This document shows, piece by piece, positions 35,486 to 45,515 of a stretch of DNA of 64,000 nucleotides (position 1 is its first letter; every line of letters begins with the position of its first letter). This stretch comes from Microtetraspora malaysiensis. GTDB taxonomy: Bacteria > Actinomycetota > Actinomycetes > Streptosporangiales > Streptosporangiaceae. The notes below the pieces were generated by a model that saw only the letters and a program-made list of their open reading frames with translations, was not told the origin of the DNA and ran no database searches. The position numbers and the translations under genes were made by a program. Where the stretch lies: assembly GCF_001528665.1 (NCBI RefSeq), contig NZ_BBYJ01000007.1:393953-457952 (forward strand). Reading direction: 5' to 3'.

Positions 35486-37855
35486 ATGCGTGGCCAGGAT
35501 CCCGTTTCCGAGCACGAACACGGCGCCGACGGCTCAACGGCACCCGCTGTGCCACCGCCGAGCTTCGGCCACCCCGACGAGATATCGCCCGACGTCCCCG
35601 ACGAGGCGTCGCCGGGCTATGACTGGTTCGCCCGTCCCCAGCACGAAGCGGCAGACGAGGCGTCGTCGCCTCAGGACTCGCCGAGCGCCGTTCAGGGGAC
35701 GGAGCGCGCGGTCGCGCCCGCCGCCTCGCCCGACGATCAGTCTCCCGCCTCCGCGGAGGCTCCGCGGCACCCGCCGACCGCCTTCGGCACGCCCGCCCTC
35801 CCCGCACAGGGCGACCCGCAGGAGGCCGACGCCCCGCGCAGGCCGTTCCGGGAGATCTCCGAGGGCGACCAGTACGAGACCATCGACTTCCCCGCGATCG
35901 ACGTCACCAAGCCGTGGGTGCCGCCCAGCGGCCAGGGCCACTCCGGCGCGGGCGCCGGGGCCGCGCGCCCCGCCACGACCGCGGACCACGATCCAGAGCC
36001 CGCCGCTGCCACCGCGGAGTTCGACAGCCCCGCGGAGCCCGGCACGGCCACCGAGCCCGCCGAGGATGCCGAGAACGACCGGTCCGAGGCGACGGCGGCC
36101 ACCACGATATGGCCGGCGGCGCGGCAGGAAGCGGCCGACGACGCCCCGGCGGATCACCCCGGCGGCCCGTTCGCCCCACCCGCCGAAGCGCCGCACGCCG
36201 CCGGGCAGGCAGAGCCCGAGCCCGTACGCGCTCCGTCGGACGCCGCGCCCCGGGGCGAGGACGCCACGCCGGGTCCCCGGGATCACGCGGGAGAGCCGTC
36301 CGCTTCCCCCGCGGAGCCGACGTCTCCGCTGCCGCGCCCCGAGGCGGAATGGGCGACGCGTTTCGACGAGGACGCCGCCCCGGACGACACCGATGCGCCG
36401 TCGCAGCAGGCCACCGACGCCCGCGGGCCGGCGGAAGGGGAGGCGGATCCGCACGACCGCCCCCCGCTCCCCGTCTCGGACCACGATCCGGACGCCGAGC
36501 CCGAAGCCGCCGCCGAGCCAAAGGCCGATGGCCACGAGCCGGAAGGCGCCGAGCAGGCGTCGCCCGCCGCGGGCGAACAGGGGCCGACCGTCCCGCTCAA
36601 AACGCCGGCGGCGCAGGAGGAGCCCTCCCGGCCCAGGATCCCGGCCGAGCCGGGCGACGTCCCCGTGTGGCCGCCCCGGCTTCCCGGCGAGGCCGCGGCC
36701 GCGCCCGACGCCCCCGCCCCTACGGCATGGCCCCCGGCCGACTCGCCCACCCCCGCCGCACCGGCTGGTCCGGCCGGGGACGGTGTGGTCGGTGACCGCG
36801 CCGACGCGGCCGCCGAGGTCCCCGCCGAAGCGAACGCCGACGGCGCACCAGGCTCCCCTGGCGGTCTCGCCCCCGCGCACCCCGCCGCGCCCCGGGAAAT
36901 GGCCGCCGACCTACCCCCAGACCGTACGGACGACCACGCGGCGGCCTTCCACGCCGGCGCGGCGGCCGCGCCGACGGTGTCCGGGACGGCGACCCAGCCG
37001 CTGTCGCCCGGCGCGGCGCAGGGCCAGGTCCTGCTCGCGCCCGGGCCCGCGCCCCGGCCCGGCGGCCTCCCTGTCCCGGTCACCGCCCCGGCGACGGCGC
37101 CCGCGAAGCGTTCCGGCGCCGGCAAGCGAGTCCTGCTCGGCGCGGGCACCGGCGTCGCGGTGGTCGCCATCGGCGCCGCCGCCTATCTCGCGTACACCGG
37201 GGGGCCGGAGGAGTCCGCGGCCCCAGGCAGCGCGCCGGCGAACGCCGGCGCGCCGACGGCCACCGCGCCCGCGGCGGAGCCGAGCACGGCCGCGAGCGCG
37301 AGCACCGGCACGGGCCAGAACACGGGAGCGCCCTTCGACTCGGAAGAGACCGATCCGGGCAAACTCACCCTGACCGAGACCTTCCCGGATGCTCGGATCA
37401 CCCTCGCCGGGCGCAGCTTCAAGCGGGTCAAGGTCAACGTGACCGACAGCTGCGAGCAGGCGGCGGCCGGGGCCTTCGCCGAAGCGCTCAAGCAGCGGGA
37501 GTGCCGCCGGGTCCTCAGGGCGACCTACGTGGACGCGAAGCAGCGCTACGCCGTGACCACCGGCATCGCGGTGCTGCCGAGCAAGGAGGCGGCCCTCGCG
37601 GTCGACCGGACCAAGAATCTGAGCGGCAACCTCTGGTTCCGCGGGCTCAACGGCGACACCGGCAGCGGAGCCGACCGGGTGGCGATCTCCGGCGGGTACG
37701 CCGCGGGCATGGTGTGGGGCCGCTACATCGTGTTCAGCTACGCGACCTACGCCGACGGCCACACGCCGACCACCAAGGAGCAGGACCTCGGCCCGGTCAG
37801 CGGCGCCTTCCGCGACCACACCGCCGAGGTGATCGGCAAGCGCGTCACGGACTGA
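35486..37855 (+). CDS. Large anchored Ala/Pro/Glu-rich protein, paralogue of the upstream gene
   Basis: 789 residues. About 540 residues are acidic, Ala/Pro/Asp/Glu-rich and probably disordered, apart from a conserved-looking [19 protein letters not shown] near residue 120. One membrane helix ([20 protein letters not shown]) lies at about 547-566. The outer C-terminal domain has [19 protein letters not shown] followed by [20 protein letters not shown], matching the Cys-ALK-Cys-RASY layout of the paralogue. The stop overlaps truA tail-to-tail by 11 bp. Function unknown. Confidence 0.75.
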   Translation: MRGQDPVSEHEHGADGSTAPAVPPPSFGHPDEISPDVPDEASPGYDWFARPQHEAADEASSPQDSPSAVQGTERAVAPAASPDDQSPASAEAPRHPPTAFGTPALPAQGDPQEADAPRRPFREISEGDQYETIDFPAIDVTKPWVPPSGQGHSGAGAGAARPATTADHDPEPAAATAEFDSPAEPGTATEPAEDAENDRSEATAATTIWPAARQEAADDAPADHPGGPFAPPAEAPHAAGQAEPEPVRAPSDAAPRGEDATPGPRDHAGEPSASPAEPTSPLPRPEAEWATRFDEDAAPDDTDAPSQQATDARGPAEGEADPHDRPPLPVSDHDPDAEPEAAAEPKADGHEPEGAEQASPAAGEQGPTVPLKTPAAQEEPSRPRIPAEPGDVPVWPPRLPGEAAAAPDAPAPTAWPPADSPTPAAPAGPAGDGVVGDRADAAAEVPAEANADGAPGSPGGLAPAHPAAPREMAADLPPDRTDDHAAAFHAGAAAAPTVSGTATQPLSPGAAQGQVLLAPGPAPRPGGLPVPVTAPATAPAKRSGAGKRVLLGAGTGVAVVAIGAAAYLAYTGGPEESAAPGSAPANAGAPTATAPAAEPSTAASASTGTGQNTGAPFDSEETDPGKLTLTETFPDARITLAGRSFKRVKVNVTDSCEQAAAGAFAEALKQRECRRVLRATYVDAKQRYAVTTGIAVLPSKEAALAVDRTKNLSGNLWFRGLNGDTGSGADRVAISGGYAAGMVWGRYIVFSYATYADGHTPTTKEQDLGPVSGAFRDHTAEVIGKRVTD

Positions 37856-38750
37856 GCGTGCGCACCCGGCGCGTCGCCGTGGCGCGCCGGGCCAGCTCCT
37901 CACCCACCGGATAACCGACCTCCTCCAGGGTCAGCCCGTGCGCCGGGGCCACGTGGACCCCCGATTCGCGTACGGCGCGGGCCAGCACCTGCCCGGGCCA
38001 CTCGACGGGCTGCCTGCCCTCGCCCACCGCGAGCAACGAGCCCACCAGCGCCCGGACCATGGAGTGGCAGAACGCGTCCGCGATCACGGTCGCCTGGACG
38101 ATTCCGTCCTCGCCCCGCACCCAGTCGAGCCGCTGCAGCTCGCGGATCGTCGTGGCGCCCTCACGCTTGCGGCAGAACGCGGCGAAGTCGTGCTCGCCGA
38201 TCAGCCGTTCGGCGGCGGCGTTGAGGAGATCGACGTCCAGCGGACGGTTGTGCCACAGCACCTCCCGCCGCCGCAGCGGGTCGGTCCCGCCGGAGGCGTC
38301 GCACACGCGGTAGACATACCGGCGGAAAAGGGCGGAGAATCGGGCGTCAAACCCCTCAGGAGCCACCGAGACGGCATAAACACGCACATCCAGGGGTAGC
38401 ACCCCGGCCAGCCTTCTCGTGAGCGCAGCGAGCCAATGAGCCCCCTCCGCGCGCCAGGCGTCCTCGGGGTCGGTCTCCGGATCCCGCTGCCGGGCCCGCG
38501 CCGTGTCGGCCACCGCGAGCCGCGAGAGCGGCAGGTCCACATGCGCCACCTGCCCGCGCGCGTGCACCCCGGCGTCCGTACGGCCGGCCACGGTCAGCTG
38601 AGGGGCCGGGGCCATCCGGAGGATGCGGCCCAGCGCGCCTTCCAGCTCACCCTGAACGGTCCGCCGTTCCGGCTGGCGGGCCCAGCCGGAGAAGTCGGTG
38701 CCGTCATAGCCCAGATCGAGCCTCAGCCGAACTTCGCGGTCCACGTTCAT
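37845..38750 (-). CDS. truA: tRNA pseudouridine(38-40) synthase
   Basis: Makes pseudouridine at positions 38-40 of tRNA. 301 residues. The catalytic Asp is in [20 protein letters not shown] near residue 58. The N-terminal [20 protein letters not shown] and [32 protein letters not shown] are all typical. Separated from rplQ by a terminator, though close in the conserved rpoA-rplQ-truA order. Confidence 0.95.
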   Translation of the reverse strand: MNVDREVRLRLDLGYDGTDFSGWARQPERRTVQGELEGALGRILRMAPAPQLTVAGRTDAGVHARGQVAHVDLPLSRLAVADTARARQRDPETDPEDAWRAEGAHWLAALTRRLAGVLPLDVRVYAVSVAPEGFDARFSALFRRYVYRVCDASGGTDPLRRREVLWHNRPLDVDLLNAAAERLIGEHDFAAFCRKREGATTIRELQRLDWVRGEDGIVQATVIADAFCHSMVRALVGSLLAVGEGRQPVEWPGQVLARAVRESGVHVAPAHGLTLEEVGYPVGEELARRATATRRVRTLSP

Positions 38751-38787
38751 CCTCCCGTACGGCGCACGACGGCCCTACCAAAACGAA

Positions 38788-38828
38788 GAGCGGGCCCAGC
38801 GATCCCGCAGGGAACGCTGGACCCGCTC
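38788..38828 (-). terminator. rplQ terminator (end of the alpha operon)
   Basis: GAGCGGG (38788-38794) pairs with CCCGCTC (38822-38828) and CCAGCG (38796-38801) with CGCTGG (38815-38820), one mismatch. On the minus strand TTCGTTTTGG follows, a fair U-tract. It lies 30 nt beyond the rplQ stop. Confidence 0.85.
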
Positions 38829-38857
38829 ACAGGCCTTTGATCAGCACAGGCCCTTGA

Positions 38858-39352
38858 TCAGGCCTCGTCCTTCTTGGCCTCGGTCTCGGCGGCCTCGGCG
38901 GGAGCCTCGGCGGCCGGGGTCTCAGCGGCTTCCTCGGCCGGAGCGGCCGGGGCCGGAGCCTCGGCGGCCGGACGCGTGACCGTGACCGGGTTCAGCTGCT
39001 CGGCGACCAGCTCGATGAGCGCCATGGGAGCGGCGTCGCCCTTACGCGGGCCGAGCTTGGTGATGCGCGTGTAGCCACCGGGACGCTCGGCGAACGTCGG
39101 CGCGATCTCGGTGAAGAGGTGGTGCACGACGCCCTTGTCACGGACGACGGTCAGCACCTGGCGACGGTTGTGCATGTCGCCCTTCTTCGCCTTGGTGATC
39201 AGCTTCTCCGCGAGCGGGCGAAGACGCTTGGCCTTGGCCTCGGTGGTGCGGATCCGGCCGTGCTGGAACAGCTGGGTGGCGAGGTTCGCCAGGATCAGCC
39301 GCTCGTGCGCCGGGCTGCCGCCGAGACGGGCGCCCTTGGTGGGCTTGGGCAT
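38858..39352 (-). CDS. rplQ: Ribosomal protein L17
   Basis: 164 residues. The core ([60 protein letters not shown]) is followed by an Ala/Glu/Pro-rich, acidic tail of about 40 residues found in actinobacterial L17. ATG is chosen because AAGGAG lies 7 nt upstream. Last gene of the alpha operon, 186 nt after rpoA. Confidence 0.96.
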   Translation of the reverse strand: MPKPTKGARLGGSPAHERLILANLATQLFQHGRIRTTEAKAKRLRPLAEKLITKAKKGDMHNRRQVLTVVRDKGVVHHLFTEIAPTFAERPGGYTRITKLGPRKGDAAPMALIELVAEQLNPVTVTRPAAEAPAPAAPAEEAAETPAAEAPAEAAETEAKKDEA

Positions 39353-39396
39353 GTCGTTTCTCCTTGAGAGACAACCCGCTCCGGCCGTATCAGGTA

Positions 39397-39421
39397 CCGG
39401 AGTCGGGGCGGCGGACTCCGG
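39397..39421 (-). other. Hairpin in the rplQ leader
   Basis: CCGGAGTC (39397-39404) pairs with GACTCCGG (39414-39421), 8-bp stem and 9-nt loop, 45 nt upstream of the rplQ ATG. It shares the rpoA-rplQ spacer with the larger stem at 39477. Confidence 0.5.
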
Positions 39422-39476
39422 AGAGCCCGCCTTCGGCAAATCTGTGGTTCCGCCGCTTCACCCGGACGGCCGGGCT

Positions 39477-39527
39477 GCGTTCCGGTGCCGCGGCGGTGGT
39501 GCGCCCACCGCCTCGGCGCCGGAACGC
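39477..39527 (-). other. Long hairpin 3' of rpoA
   Basis: Three paired blocks form a stem of about 22 bp: GCGTTCCGG with CCGGAACGC, TGCCG with CGGCG (one G-U) and GGCGGTGG with CCACCGCC, loop TGCGC, one mismatch. It begins 11 nt after the rpoA stop. Partial terminator or 3'-end stabiliser. Confidence 0.75.
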
Positions 39528-39538
39528 TGAGACACGAT

Positions 39539-40555
39539 CTAGTACTGCTCGGTCTCGATGAAGCCGCCGTCCTCGTCGTCGTACCCGCCGCCGGCGACCG
39601 CGCTGGGGTCGAATCCGGGCGGGGAGTCCTTGAGGGCGAGGCCCATCTCGTGCAGCTTCTGCTTGACCTCTTCGATCGACTTGGCGCCGAAGTTGCGGAT
39701 GTCGAGCAGGTCCTGCTCGCTGCGGGCGACGAGCTCACCCACGGTGTGGATGCCCTCGCGCTTGAGACAGTTGTACGAGCGAACCGTGAGGTTCAGCTCC
39801 TCGATCGGCAGCGCCAGGTCCGCGGCCAAGGCGGCGTCGGTCGGCGACGGGCCGATGTCGATGCCCTCGGCCTCGACGTTCAGCTCGCGCGCGAGACCGA
39901 ACAGCTCAACCAGGGTCTTGCCGGCCGAGGCGACCGCGTCGCGCGGCTTCATCGACGGCTTGGTCTCGACGTCCAGGATCAGCCGGTCGAAGTCCGTGCG
40001 CTGCTCGACACGGGTGGCCTCGACCTTGTAGGTGACCTTGAGGACCGGGGAGTAGATGGAGTCGATCGGAATCCGGCCGATCTCCTGGCCCGGCTGCTTG
40101 TTCTGGGCCGCGGAGACGTAGCCGCGACCGCGCTCGACGGTCAGCTCCATCTCCAGCTTCGCCTTGCCGTTCAGCGTGGCGATGTGCAGGTCGGGGTTGT
40201 GCACCTCGACACCGGCCGGCGGCGCGATGTCGGCGGCGGTGACCTCACCCGGGCCCTGCTTGCGCAGGTACATCACGACCGGCTCGTCGTGCTCGGACGA
40301 GACGACCAGCGACTTGAGGTTGAGGATGATGTCGGTGACGTCCTCCTTCACCCCGGGCACGGTCGAGAACTCGTGCAGCACGCCCTCGATGCGGATGCTG
40401 GTGACCGCCGCCCCCGGGATCGAGGACAGCAGCGTGCGCCGCAGCGAGTTGCCGATGGTGTAACCGAAGCCCGGCTCCAGCGGCTCGATGACGAACTTGG
40501 ACCGGTGCTCCTCGAGCGACTCCTCCAGGAGGCTCGGGCGCTGTGCGATGAGCAT
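39539..40555 (-). CDS. rpoA: RNA polymerase alpha subunit
   Basis: 338 residues. The N-terminal assembly domain ([34 protein letters not shown]) is joined by a linker to the C-terminal domain ([20 protein letters not shown] and [20 protein letters not shown]) that contacts UP elements and activators. ATG 40555 is chosen because GGGGAG lies 7 nt upstream and homologues start MLIAQRP. Confidence 0.97.
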   Translation of the reverse strand: MLIAQRPSLLEESLEEHRSKFVIEPLEPGFGYTIGNSLRRTLLSSIPGAAVTSIRIEGVLHEFSTVPGVKEDVTDIILNLKSLVVSSEHDEPVVMYLRKQGPGEVTAADIAPPAGVEVHNPDLHIATLNGKAKLEMELTVERGRGYVSAAQNKQPGQEIGRIPIDSIYSPVLKVTYKVEATRVEQRTDFDRLILDVETKPSMKPRDAVASAGKTLVELFGLARELNVEAEGIDIGPSPTDAALAADLALPIEELNLTVRSYNCLKREGIHTVGELVARSEQDLLDIRNFGAKSIEEVKQKLHEMGLALKDSPPGFDPSAVAGGGYDDEDGGFIETEQY

Positions 40556-40697
40556 GTGGGATCTCCCCTGTTTCCGGGATGATTCCGCCGCGTCCCCCAC
40601 CGCCGGTCGCTGCTCGCGACCCGGCCGTACCAGGACCGGTTTCCTCTCCCTGTACGGCGGCGCCCGCTATTTGACGCCACTCGCCTACAACCATGAT

Positions 40698-40730
40698 GCC
40701 GTACGGCCCGCACCAGGCGAGCCGTACGGC
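40698..40730 (-). other. Hairpin 3' of rpsD
   Basis: GCCGTACGGC at 40698-40707 and again at 40721-40730. Each copy is itself palindromic, so the two pair as a 10-bp stem with a 13-nt loop. It lies 22 nt after the rpsD stop, in the 197-nt spacer before rpoA. Confidence 0.6.
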
Positions 40731-40752
40731 CATCGATGTTGCTCTGGAGCTC

Positions 40753-41379
40753 TTACTTGGAGTAGAGCTCGACGATGAGCTGCTCCTGGACCAGCGTGTC
40801 GATCTGCTGGCGGACCGGGAGCTGGTGCACGAGGATGCGCATGCTGTCCGGCACGACACCCAGCCACGCCGGGACGGTCTTGTCACCGGCGGTGGCGCGG
40901 GCCACCTCGTACGGCAGCAGGTTCCGCGACTTCTCGCGAACCTCGATGATGTCGTGCTCGCGGACGCGGTACGACGGGATGTCGACCTTCTTGCCGTTCA
41001 CCAGGATGTGCCCGTGGCGCACCTGCTGGCGGGCGGCGTCGCGCGACTCGGCGAAACCGGCGCGGTAGACCACGTTGTCGAGACGGCTCTCCAGGATCTG
41101 GAGGAGGTTCTCACCGGTCTTTCCGGCCTTGCGGTTGGCTTCCTCGTAGTAGTTGCGGAACTGCTTCTCGAGGACGCCGTAGATGCGGCGGGTCTTCTGC
41201 TTCTCACGAAGCTGGAGCTGGTACTCCGACTCCTTCGGACGGCCGCGACCGTGCTCACCCGGCGGGTAAGGACGGATCTCGATGGGGCACTTCGCGGACT
41301 CGCACTTCTTGCCCTTGAGGAAGAGCTTGGTCTTCTCCCGGCGGCAGAGCTTGCAGTCCGCACCCGTGTAACGAGCCAT
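40753..41379 (-). CDS. rpsD: Ribosomal protein S4 (zinc-binding form)
   Basis: Primary 16S-binding protein. 208 residues. Cys9, Cys12, Cys26 and Cys31 make the C+ zinc knuckle. The S4 RNA-binding domain is visible ([40 protein letters not shown]). Within infA-rpmJ-rpsM-rpsK-rpsD-rpoA-rplQ. Confidence 0.97.
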   Translation of the reverse strand: MARYTGADCKLCRREKTKLFLKGKKCESAKCPIEIRPYPPGEHGRGRPKESEYQLQLREKQKTRRIYGVLEKQFRNYYEEANRKAGKTGENLLQILESRLDNVVYRAGFAESRDAARQQVRHGHILVNGKKVDIPSYRVREHDIIEVREKSRNLLPYEVARATAGDKTVPAWLGVVPDSMRILVHQLPVRQQIDTLVQEQLIVELYSK

Positions 41380-41399
41380 TTCTCTCTATCTCCTGGAGC

Positions 41400-41804
41400 T
41401 CAGACGCGGCGGCGCTTCGGCGGACGGCAACCGTTGTGCGGAACCGGAGTCACGTCCTGAATGGACCCGACCTCGAGCCCGGTCGCCTGCAGCGAACGGA
41501 TCGCGGTCTCACGGCCGGAACCGGGGCCCTTGACGAAGACGTCGACCTTGCGCATGCCGTGCTCCATGGCCCGGCGGGCGGCGTTCTCAGCGGCCATCTG
41601 CGCGGCGAACGGGGTGGACTTACGGGAGCCCTTGAACCCGACGTGGCCGGCGCTGGCCCAGGAGATCACGTTCCCGTTCGGGTCGGTGATCGAAACGATC
41701 GTGTTGTTGAACGTGCTCTTGATGTGGGCGTGCCCATGAGCGACGTTCTTCTTTTCCTTGCGGCGCACCTTCTTCGGTGCGCCCTGGCGGCTCTTCGGCG
41801 GCAT
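41400..41804 (-). CDS. rpsK: Ribosomal protein S11
   Basis: 134-residue 30S platform protein. [60 protein letters not shown] and the basic C-terminus [13 protein letters not shown] are all conserved. 20 nt before rpsD. Confidence 0.97.
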   Translation of the reverse strand: MPPKSRQGAPKKVRRKEKKNVAHGHAHIKSTFNNTIVSITDPNGNVISWASAGHVGFKGSRKSTPFAAQMAAENAARRAMEHGMRKVDVFVKGPGSGRETAIRSLQATGLEVGSIQDVTPVPHNGCRPPKRRRV

Positions 41805-41838
41805 TTAAGCGCTATCTCCTGGAATGTGGCTGCTAGGA

Positions 41839-42219
41839 CTACTTCTTGCCCGGCTTCTTCTTGCCGGCCACGGTCTTCTTCTTGCCCTTGCGGGTACGCG
41901 CGTTCGTCTGCGTCCGCTGACCGTGGACCGGCAGACCCTTGCGGTGCCGGATGCCCTGGTAGCAGCCGATCTCGATCTTGCGTCGGATGTCGGCCTGAAC
42001 CTCGCGACGGAGGTCACCCTCGATCTTGAAGTTCGCTTCGATGTAGTCACGCATCGGCACGAGCTCGGCATCGGAGAGCTCGTGGACGCGCAGGTCCGGG
42101 CTGATGCCCGTCGCGTCCAGGATCTCCTGGGCGCGAGTGCGGCCGATTCCGAAAATGTAGGTGAGAGCGATCTCCAGCCGCTTGTCGCGGGGGAGGTCGA
42201 CGCCAACCAGGCGAGCCAT
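41839..42219 (-). CDS. rpsM: Ribosomal protein S13
   Basis: 126-residue head protein contacting tRNA and 23[57 protein letters not shown] and the Lys-rich tail ([14 protein letters not shown]) are typical. A 388-bp spacer separates it from rpmJ. Confidence 0.97.
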   Translation of the reverse strand: MARLVGVDLPRDKRLEIALTYIFGIGRTRAQEILDATGISPDLRVHELSDAELVPMRDYIEANFKIEGDLRREVQADIRRKIEIGCYQGIRHRKGLPVHGQRTQTNARTRKGKKKTVAGKKKPGKK

Positions 42220-42607
42220 GGTCGGGCATTCTCCTTCGTAGTGGCGGAGGTCCTACGCCTCACTTCCCCTCCCCATGCCCGGGGCGAGGGCCCCGGCCTC
42301 CGACCGGGGGTCTCCCGTGCGGTACGGCTTCCCATCGGGAACGCCGCCTTCACGGGTGTGACGCGCGATTACTTTTCACTGGTCCCACATGGCTCGAGCC
42401 CGCTACTTGAGCGGACTCTCATGGGGACCTTCTCTGCGACCCTGGACGAGTCCGCCTTGCCTCTGCCCCGTCGTGGCCCGCTATTCAGCGCGCCACCGGA
42501 TGCCCGGCTCGGCTTTCCTCACGTCCGGACTGGTCGAGTCCGCCTCACCTTGCACACATCCGGTCCGTTCTCACGGACCGCACCGTGCCCGGCTCGGCTT
42601 CCTCTCC
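42220..42607 (-). other. Long spacer between rpmJ and rpsM
   Basis: 388 bp without a credible gene. It holds a stem at 42561-42580 just after rpmJ, CCGGGGC/GCCCCGG at 42279-42296 before rpsM, a 15-bp direct repeat TGCCCGGCTCGGCTT (42501 and 42586), and two copies of a GGTCGAGTCCGCCTCAC-like motif (42444-42460 and 42532-42548). Similar motifs recur in the rpsQ-rplN and rplW-rplB spacers. Confidence 0.6.
42561..42580 (-). other. Hairpin 3' of rpmJ
   Basis: CGGTCCGT (42561-42568), loop TTCTC minus one base (42569-42572), ACGGACCG (42573-42580): a perfect 8-bp stem with a tetraloop, 28 nt after the rpmJ stop. Confidence 0.65.
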
Positions 42608-42721
42608 TTAGCCCTGGCGCTGCTTGTGACGCAGGTTGTCGCAGATCACCATGACACGACCGTGCCGGCGAATCACCTTGCACTTGTCGCAGATCTTCTT
42701 GACGCTCGGCTTGACCTTCAT
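42608..42721 (-). CDS. rpmJ: Ribosomal protein L36 (zinc-binding form)
   Basis: A 37-residue 50S protein that begins [20 protein letters not shown]. Cys11, Cys14, Cys27 and His32 form the C+ zinc site. It lies 48 nt after infA, the normal order. Easy to miss because of its size. Confidence 0.96.
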   Translation of the reverse strand: MKVKPSVKKICDKCKVIRRHGRVMVICDNLRHKQRQG

Positions 42722-42769
42722 AGTCCCTAGTTCGTTCCTCAGACGGCCCGCCCTGTTGTGAAGGGGGGC

Positions 42770-42991
42770 CTACTTGTATCGGTAGACGATCCGCCCGCGA
42801 CTCAGGTCGTAGGGGCTCAGTTCCACGACCACTCGGTCGTCCGGGAGAATTCGGATGTAGTGCATCCGCATCCGTCCGCTGATGTGGGCCAGGACCTTAT
42901 GGCCGTTGTCGAGTTGCACCCGGAACATCGCGTTCGGGAGCGACTCAACCACAGTGCCCTCGATCTCGATGGCGCCGTCTTTCTTGGCCAT
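42770..42991 (-). CDS. infA: Translation initiation factor IF-1
   Basis: 73-residue OB-fold factor that binds the 30S A site. [40 protein letters not shown] and [16 protein letters not shown] are diagnostic. First gene of the alpha operon with a promoter in the upstream gap. Confidence 0.97.
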   Translation of the reverse strand: MAKKDGAIEIEGTVVESLPNAMFRVQLDNGHKVLAHISGRMRMHYIRILPDDRVVVELSPYDLSRGRIVYRYK

Positions 42992-43107
42992 GTCCCTCGC
43001 GTTTCACTGATCGGTCGTCTGAGGTTTCGGATCACTACGCAGCCGCGACCTTCATGAGCGCTTCCAGAGAGCGGCAGCCAGCAAGGCCACCTACAGCGCA
43101 AAAGGTC

Positions 43108-43137
43108 ATAGTGAGCCGACAAAGGAGTGTACGACAA
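43108..43137 (-). promoter_or_regulatory. infA promoter candidate
   Basis: TTGTCG (43137-43132), 18 nt, CACTAT (43113-43108), about 117 nt upstream of infA, in the 423-bp gap between the DUF1707 gene and infA. No gene is seen in that gap. Confidence 0.5.
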
Positions 43138-43158
43138 CCCGCCCAGAAATGCGAAACG

Positions 43159-43185
43159 GGCTGCGGTGTCTCCACACCAGCAGCC
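43159..43185 (-). terminator. Hairpin downstream of the DUF1707 gene
   Basis: GGCTG (43159-43163) pairs with CAGCC (43181-43185), and GGTGT with ACACC (43165-43169, 43174-43178), loop CTCC. Followed on the minus strand by GTTTCGCATTTCTG. It is 230 nt beyond the gene and just before the infA promoter, so it would insulate infA. Confidence 0.5.
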
Positions 43186-43414
43186 AGGCTACCCCAGATC
43201 ACCGTCTCGTCACACACCGCCGTACGCGATGGGGACGGGGCGGCTCAGCTCGCCCCGCCCGCGCGGTTCCGGAGCCACCGATCACCCGGCGAGGCGGACG
43301 CGGCGGGACCGAGCCGGCTGTCGCAGAGCACCTACCCGGAGGCCGTCGTCGCGATCACATCTGGCGGGTAAAGAGTGCGCCCGTCCCTCGCACGGGCCGG
43401 CGCACCCGCCCGGG

Positions 43415-43852
43415 TCACTGCCGGCGCTGGTCCTTGCCGAAGATCGTGCCGGCCAGCAGGATGGCGCCCCACGGCCCCATTACCCACAGCGGCCACGGAT
43501 AGACCCACTGGACGGACGTCACCACGACGATGAGCCAGATAACCCAGTTGATGGCACTCGCGGTCGCCCAAGCGGCCCAAGCGGCCTTGAGCCCCGTCTG
43601 GCGGCCGCGGGCGGGCCTCTGACGCGCCTGACCGGAGACCGTCGCGGGGAGCCGGTGGAGGTCGATGTCCGGCAGGTCCCCGGTCAGCGTGGCCAACTCG
43701 CCGTACGTCTTGCTCTCGTAGACCTGCGCCAGCCGCTCGTTGAACTCGTCAACGGACAATCTGCCCTCGGCGACGTGCTCCCGCAACGCGGCGGCCACCC
43801 GATCACGGTCGCCGTCGGAGGCTCGCATCTCCGGAGTTGCCGCCATCACCAT
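43415..43852 (-). CDS. DUF1707 membrane protein
   Basis: 145 residues. The N-terminal DUF1707 domain (MRASDGDRDRVAAALREHVA, EGRLSVDEFNERLAQVYESK, TYGELATLTGDLPD) is followed by a linker and two membrane helices in the last 60 residues (AINWVIWLIVVVTSVQW, WVMGPWGAILLAGTIFG). Small membrane proteins of this type are common in actinobacteria; function unknown. Start may be ATG 43852, GTG 43849 or ATG 43846; GGGAG spacing favours GTG. Confidence 0.85.
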   Translation of the reverse strand: MVMAATPEMRASDGDRDRVAAALREHVAEGRLSVDEFNERLAQVYESKTYGELATLTGDLPDIDLHRLPATVSGQARQRPARGRQTGLKAAWAAWATASAINWVIWLIVVVTSVQWVYPWPLWVMGPWGAILLAGTIFGKDQRRQ

Positions 43853-43919
43853 CTACTCCCGCCGCTCCGCATAGTTAGCCCCATTATGTGGCACGCGTGG
43901 GCGAAGGAGGGTCAGGGAA

Positions 43920-44747
43920 TCAGGCCTGTTCGCCCGAAGGCGCGGCGAGCTCGCCGAAGCGGGACGCGCCTCCGTCGATCGCGGTGAGCACCAGGGGGCC
44001 GTTCTCCGTCACCGCGACGCTGTGCTCGAAGTGCGCCGACGCCTTGCCGTCCACCGTGACGACCGTCCAGTCGTCGCCCAGGACCCGGGTGCGGTCGGTG
44101 CCGAGGTTGACCATCGGCTCGATCGCGAAGCACATGCCCGGCTCGAAGCGCGGGCCCCTCCCGGGACGGCCGTGGTTGGCGACCCACGGGTCCATGTGCA
44201 TCTCGGTCCCGATGCCGTGCCCGCCGTACTCCTGCGGGATGCCGTAGCGGCCCTGGGAGCGGACGTACTTCTCCACCTGGAAGCCGATGTCCGACAGGTG
44301 GCCGCCGACCCGGAGCGCGGCGATGCCGCGCCACATGGACTCCTCGGTCACCCGCATCAGCTCGGTCAGCGCGGGATCGACCTCACCGACCGGGACGGTG
44401 ATCGCGGAGTCGCCGTGCCAGCCGTCCAGGATCGCCCCGCAGTCGATGGAGATGACGTCGCCTTCACGCAGCTTGCGCTGGTCCGTGGGGATGCCGTGGA
44501 CGACCTCGTCGTTCACCGAGGCGCAGATCGTGGCGGGGAACCCCTGATAGCCCTTGAATGACGGAATCGCACCCGCGTCCCTGATCGCCTTCTCCGCGAC
44601 GACGTCCAGGTCGAGCGGAGTCAGGCCGGGTTCGACCGACGAGCGCAGCAGTTCGAGCGTCCTGCCGACGACCAGACCGGCCGCCCGCATCTTCGCCACC
44701 TGCTCAGGCGTCTTCACCTGGATTCCGTGCTTGTTCTTCTTGAACAC
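43920..44747 (-). CDS. map: Methionine aminopeptidase, type I
   Basis: Removes the initiator Met. 275 residues, pita-bread fold. The metal ligands lie in SIDCGAILDGWHGDSAITVP, GHGIGTEMHMDPWV and PMVNLGTDRT. GTG start with GGGGG-rich ribosome site. Follows adk behind a hairpin, in the conserved secY-adk-map order. Confidence 0.95.
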   Translation of the reverse strand: MFKKNKHGIQVKTPEQVAKMRAAGLVVGRTLELLRSSVEPGLTPLDLDVVAEKAIRDAGAIPSFKGYQGFPATICASVNDEVVHGIPTDQRKLREGDVISIDCGAILDGWHGDSAITVPVGEVDPALTELMRVTEESMWRGIAALRVGGHLSDIGFQVEKYVRSQGRYGIPQEYGGHGIGTEMHMDPWVANHGRPGRGPRFEPGMCFAIEPMVNLGTDRTRVLGDDWTVVTVDGKASAHFEHSVAVTENGPLVLTAIDGGASRFGELAAPSGEQA

Positions 44748-44817
44748 TCTGGCACCCCCTGGGGTGTTCTAACGGCCGGACTATCAGGCCAATTCCCCCG
44801 ATTCTGCCCTAAAGCGC

Positions 44818-44849
44818 CGGACGCCATCCCACGAATGGGATGGCGTCCG
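44818..44849 (-). terminator. Hairpin between adk and map
   Basis: CGGACGCCATCCCA (44818-44831), loop CGAA, TGGGATGGCGTCCG (44836-44849): a perfect 14-bp stem, 12 nt after the adk stop, followed by GCGCTTTAG on the minus strand. Likely end of the spc operon, so map may have its own promoter. Confidence 0.82.
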
Positions 44850-44861
44850 AAAGGGAGAGCG

Positions 44862-45515
44862 TCAGGTACCGGACGTGCGCAATGCCGCCAGCGCCCGTCG
44901 GGTGACCTCGTCGACCGGTCCGGTCGCGTTCACCCGTACGAGGATGCCCTCGTCCGAATAGAAGTTGACCAGCGGGGACGTCTGCTCCTGGTAGACCTCC
45001 AGGCGCCGCCTGATGGTCTCCTCGCGGTCGTCGTCGCGCTGGAACAGCTCGCCGCCGCACGCGTCGCACACGTCCGCCACGGAAGGGGGGTCGAAGTCGA
45101 CGTGCCACACCTTGCCGCACTGACGGCAGGTGCGCCGGCCGGCGAGGCGTCGCACGACCTCCTCGTCGTCGACGACCAGTTCCAGAACGATGTCCAGACC
45201 GGTGCCGAACTCGGCGAGCATCTTCTGCAAGATCTGCGCCTGCGGCACGTTGCGCGGGAAGCCGTCCAGCAGGAAGCCCTGCTGCGCGTCCTTCTCGCTC
45301 AGCCGATCGCGGACCATGGCGACCGTCACCTCGTCGGGGACGAGGTCGCCACGGTCCATGTACCCCTTGGCAAGCTTGCCGAGTTCCGTGCCGCCGGAGA
45401 CGTTGGCGCGGAAGATGTCACCTGTCGAGATTTTCGGGATCGACAGATGCGATGCGATGAACTGGGCCTGCGTCCCCTTGCCCGCTCCGGGGGGCCCGAC
45501 CAAGACGACGCGCAC
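44862..45515 (-). CDS. adk: Adenylate kinase (zinc-lid type)
   Basis: Converts ATP + AMP to 2 ADP. 217 residues. P-loop [18 protein letters not shown] at the N-terminus, [13 protein letters not shown], and a LID with two Cys pairs (CRQC and CDAC, about residues 130-153) that bind zinc, as in Gram-positive long forms. GTG start sharing one base with the secY stop (TAGTG). Confidence 0.97.
   Translation of the reverse strand: MRVVLVGPPGAGKGTQAQFIASHLSIPKISTGDIFRANVSGGTELGKLAKGYMDRGDLVPDEVTVAMVRDRLSEKDAQQGFLLDGFPRNVPQAQILQKMLAEFGTGLDIVLELVVDDEEVVRRLAGRRTCRQCGKVWHVDFDPPSVADVCDACGGELFQRDDDREETIRRRLEVYQEQTSPLVNFYSDEGILVRVNATGPVDEVTRRALAALRTSGT

Noticed and set aside
35454-37373. A 639-residue frame overlapping the large anchored protein
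   Set aside because: Same strand, different frame; consists of Arg/Pro/Thr repeats generated by the low-complexity gene. The chosen frame has a helix and a domain paralogous to its neighbour.
42220-42607. A coding gene in the rpmJ-rpsM spacer
   Set aside because: Frames here have no ribosome site, no recognisable motif and overlap hairpins and direct repeats.
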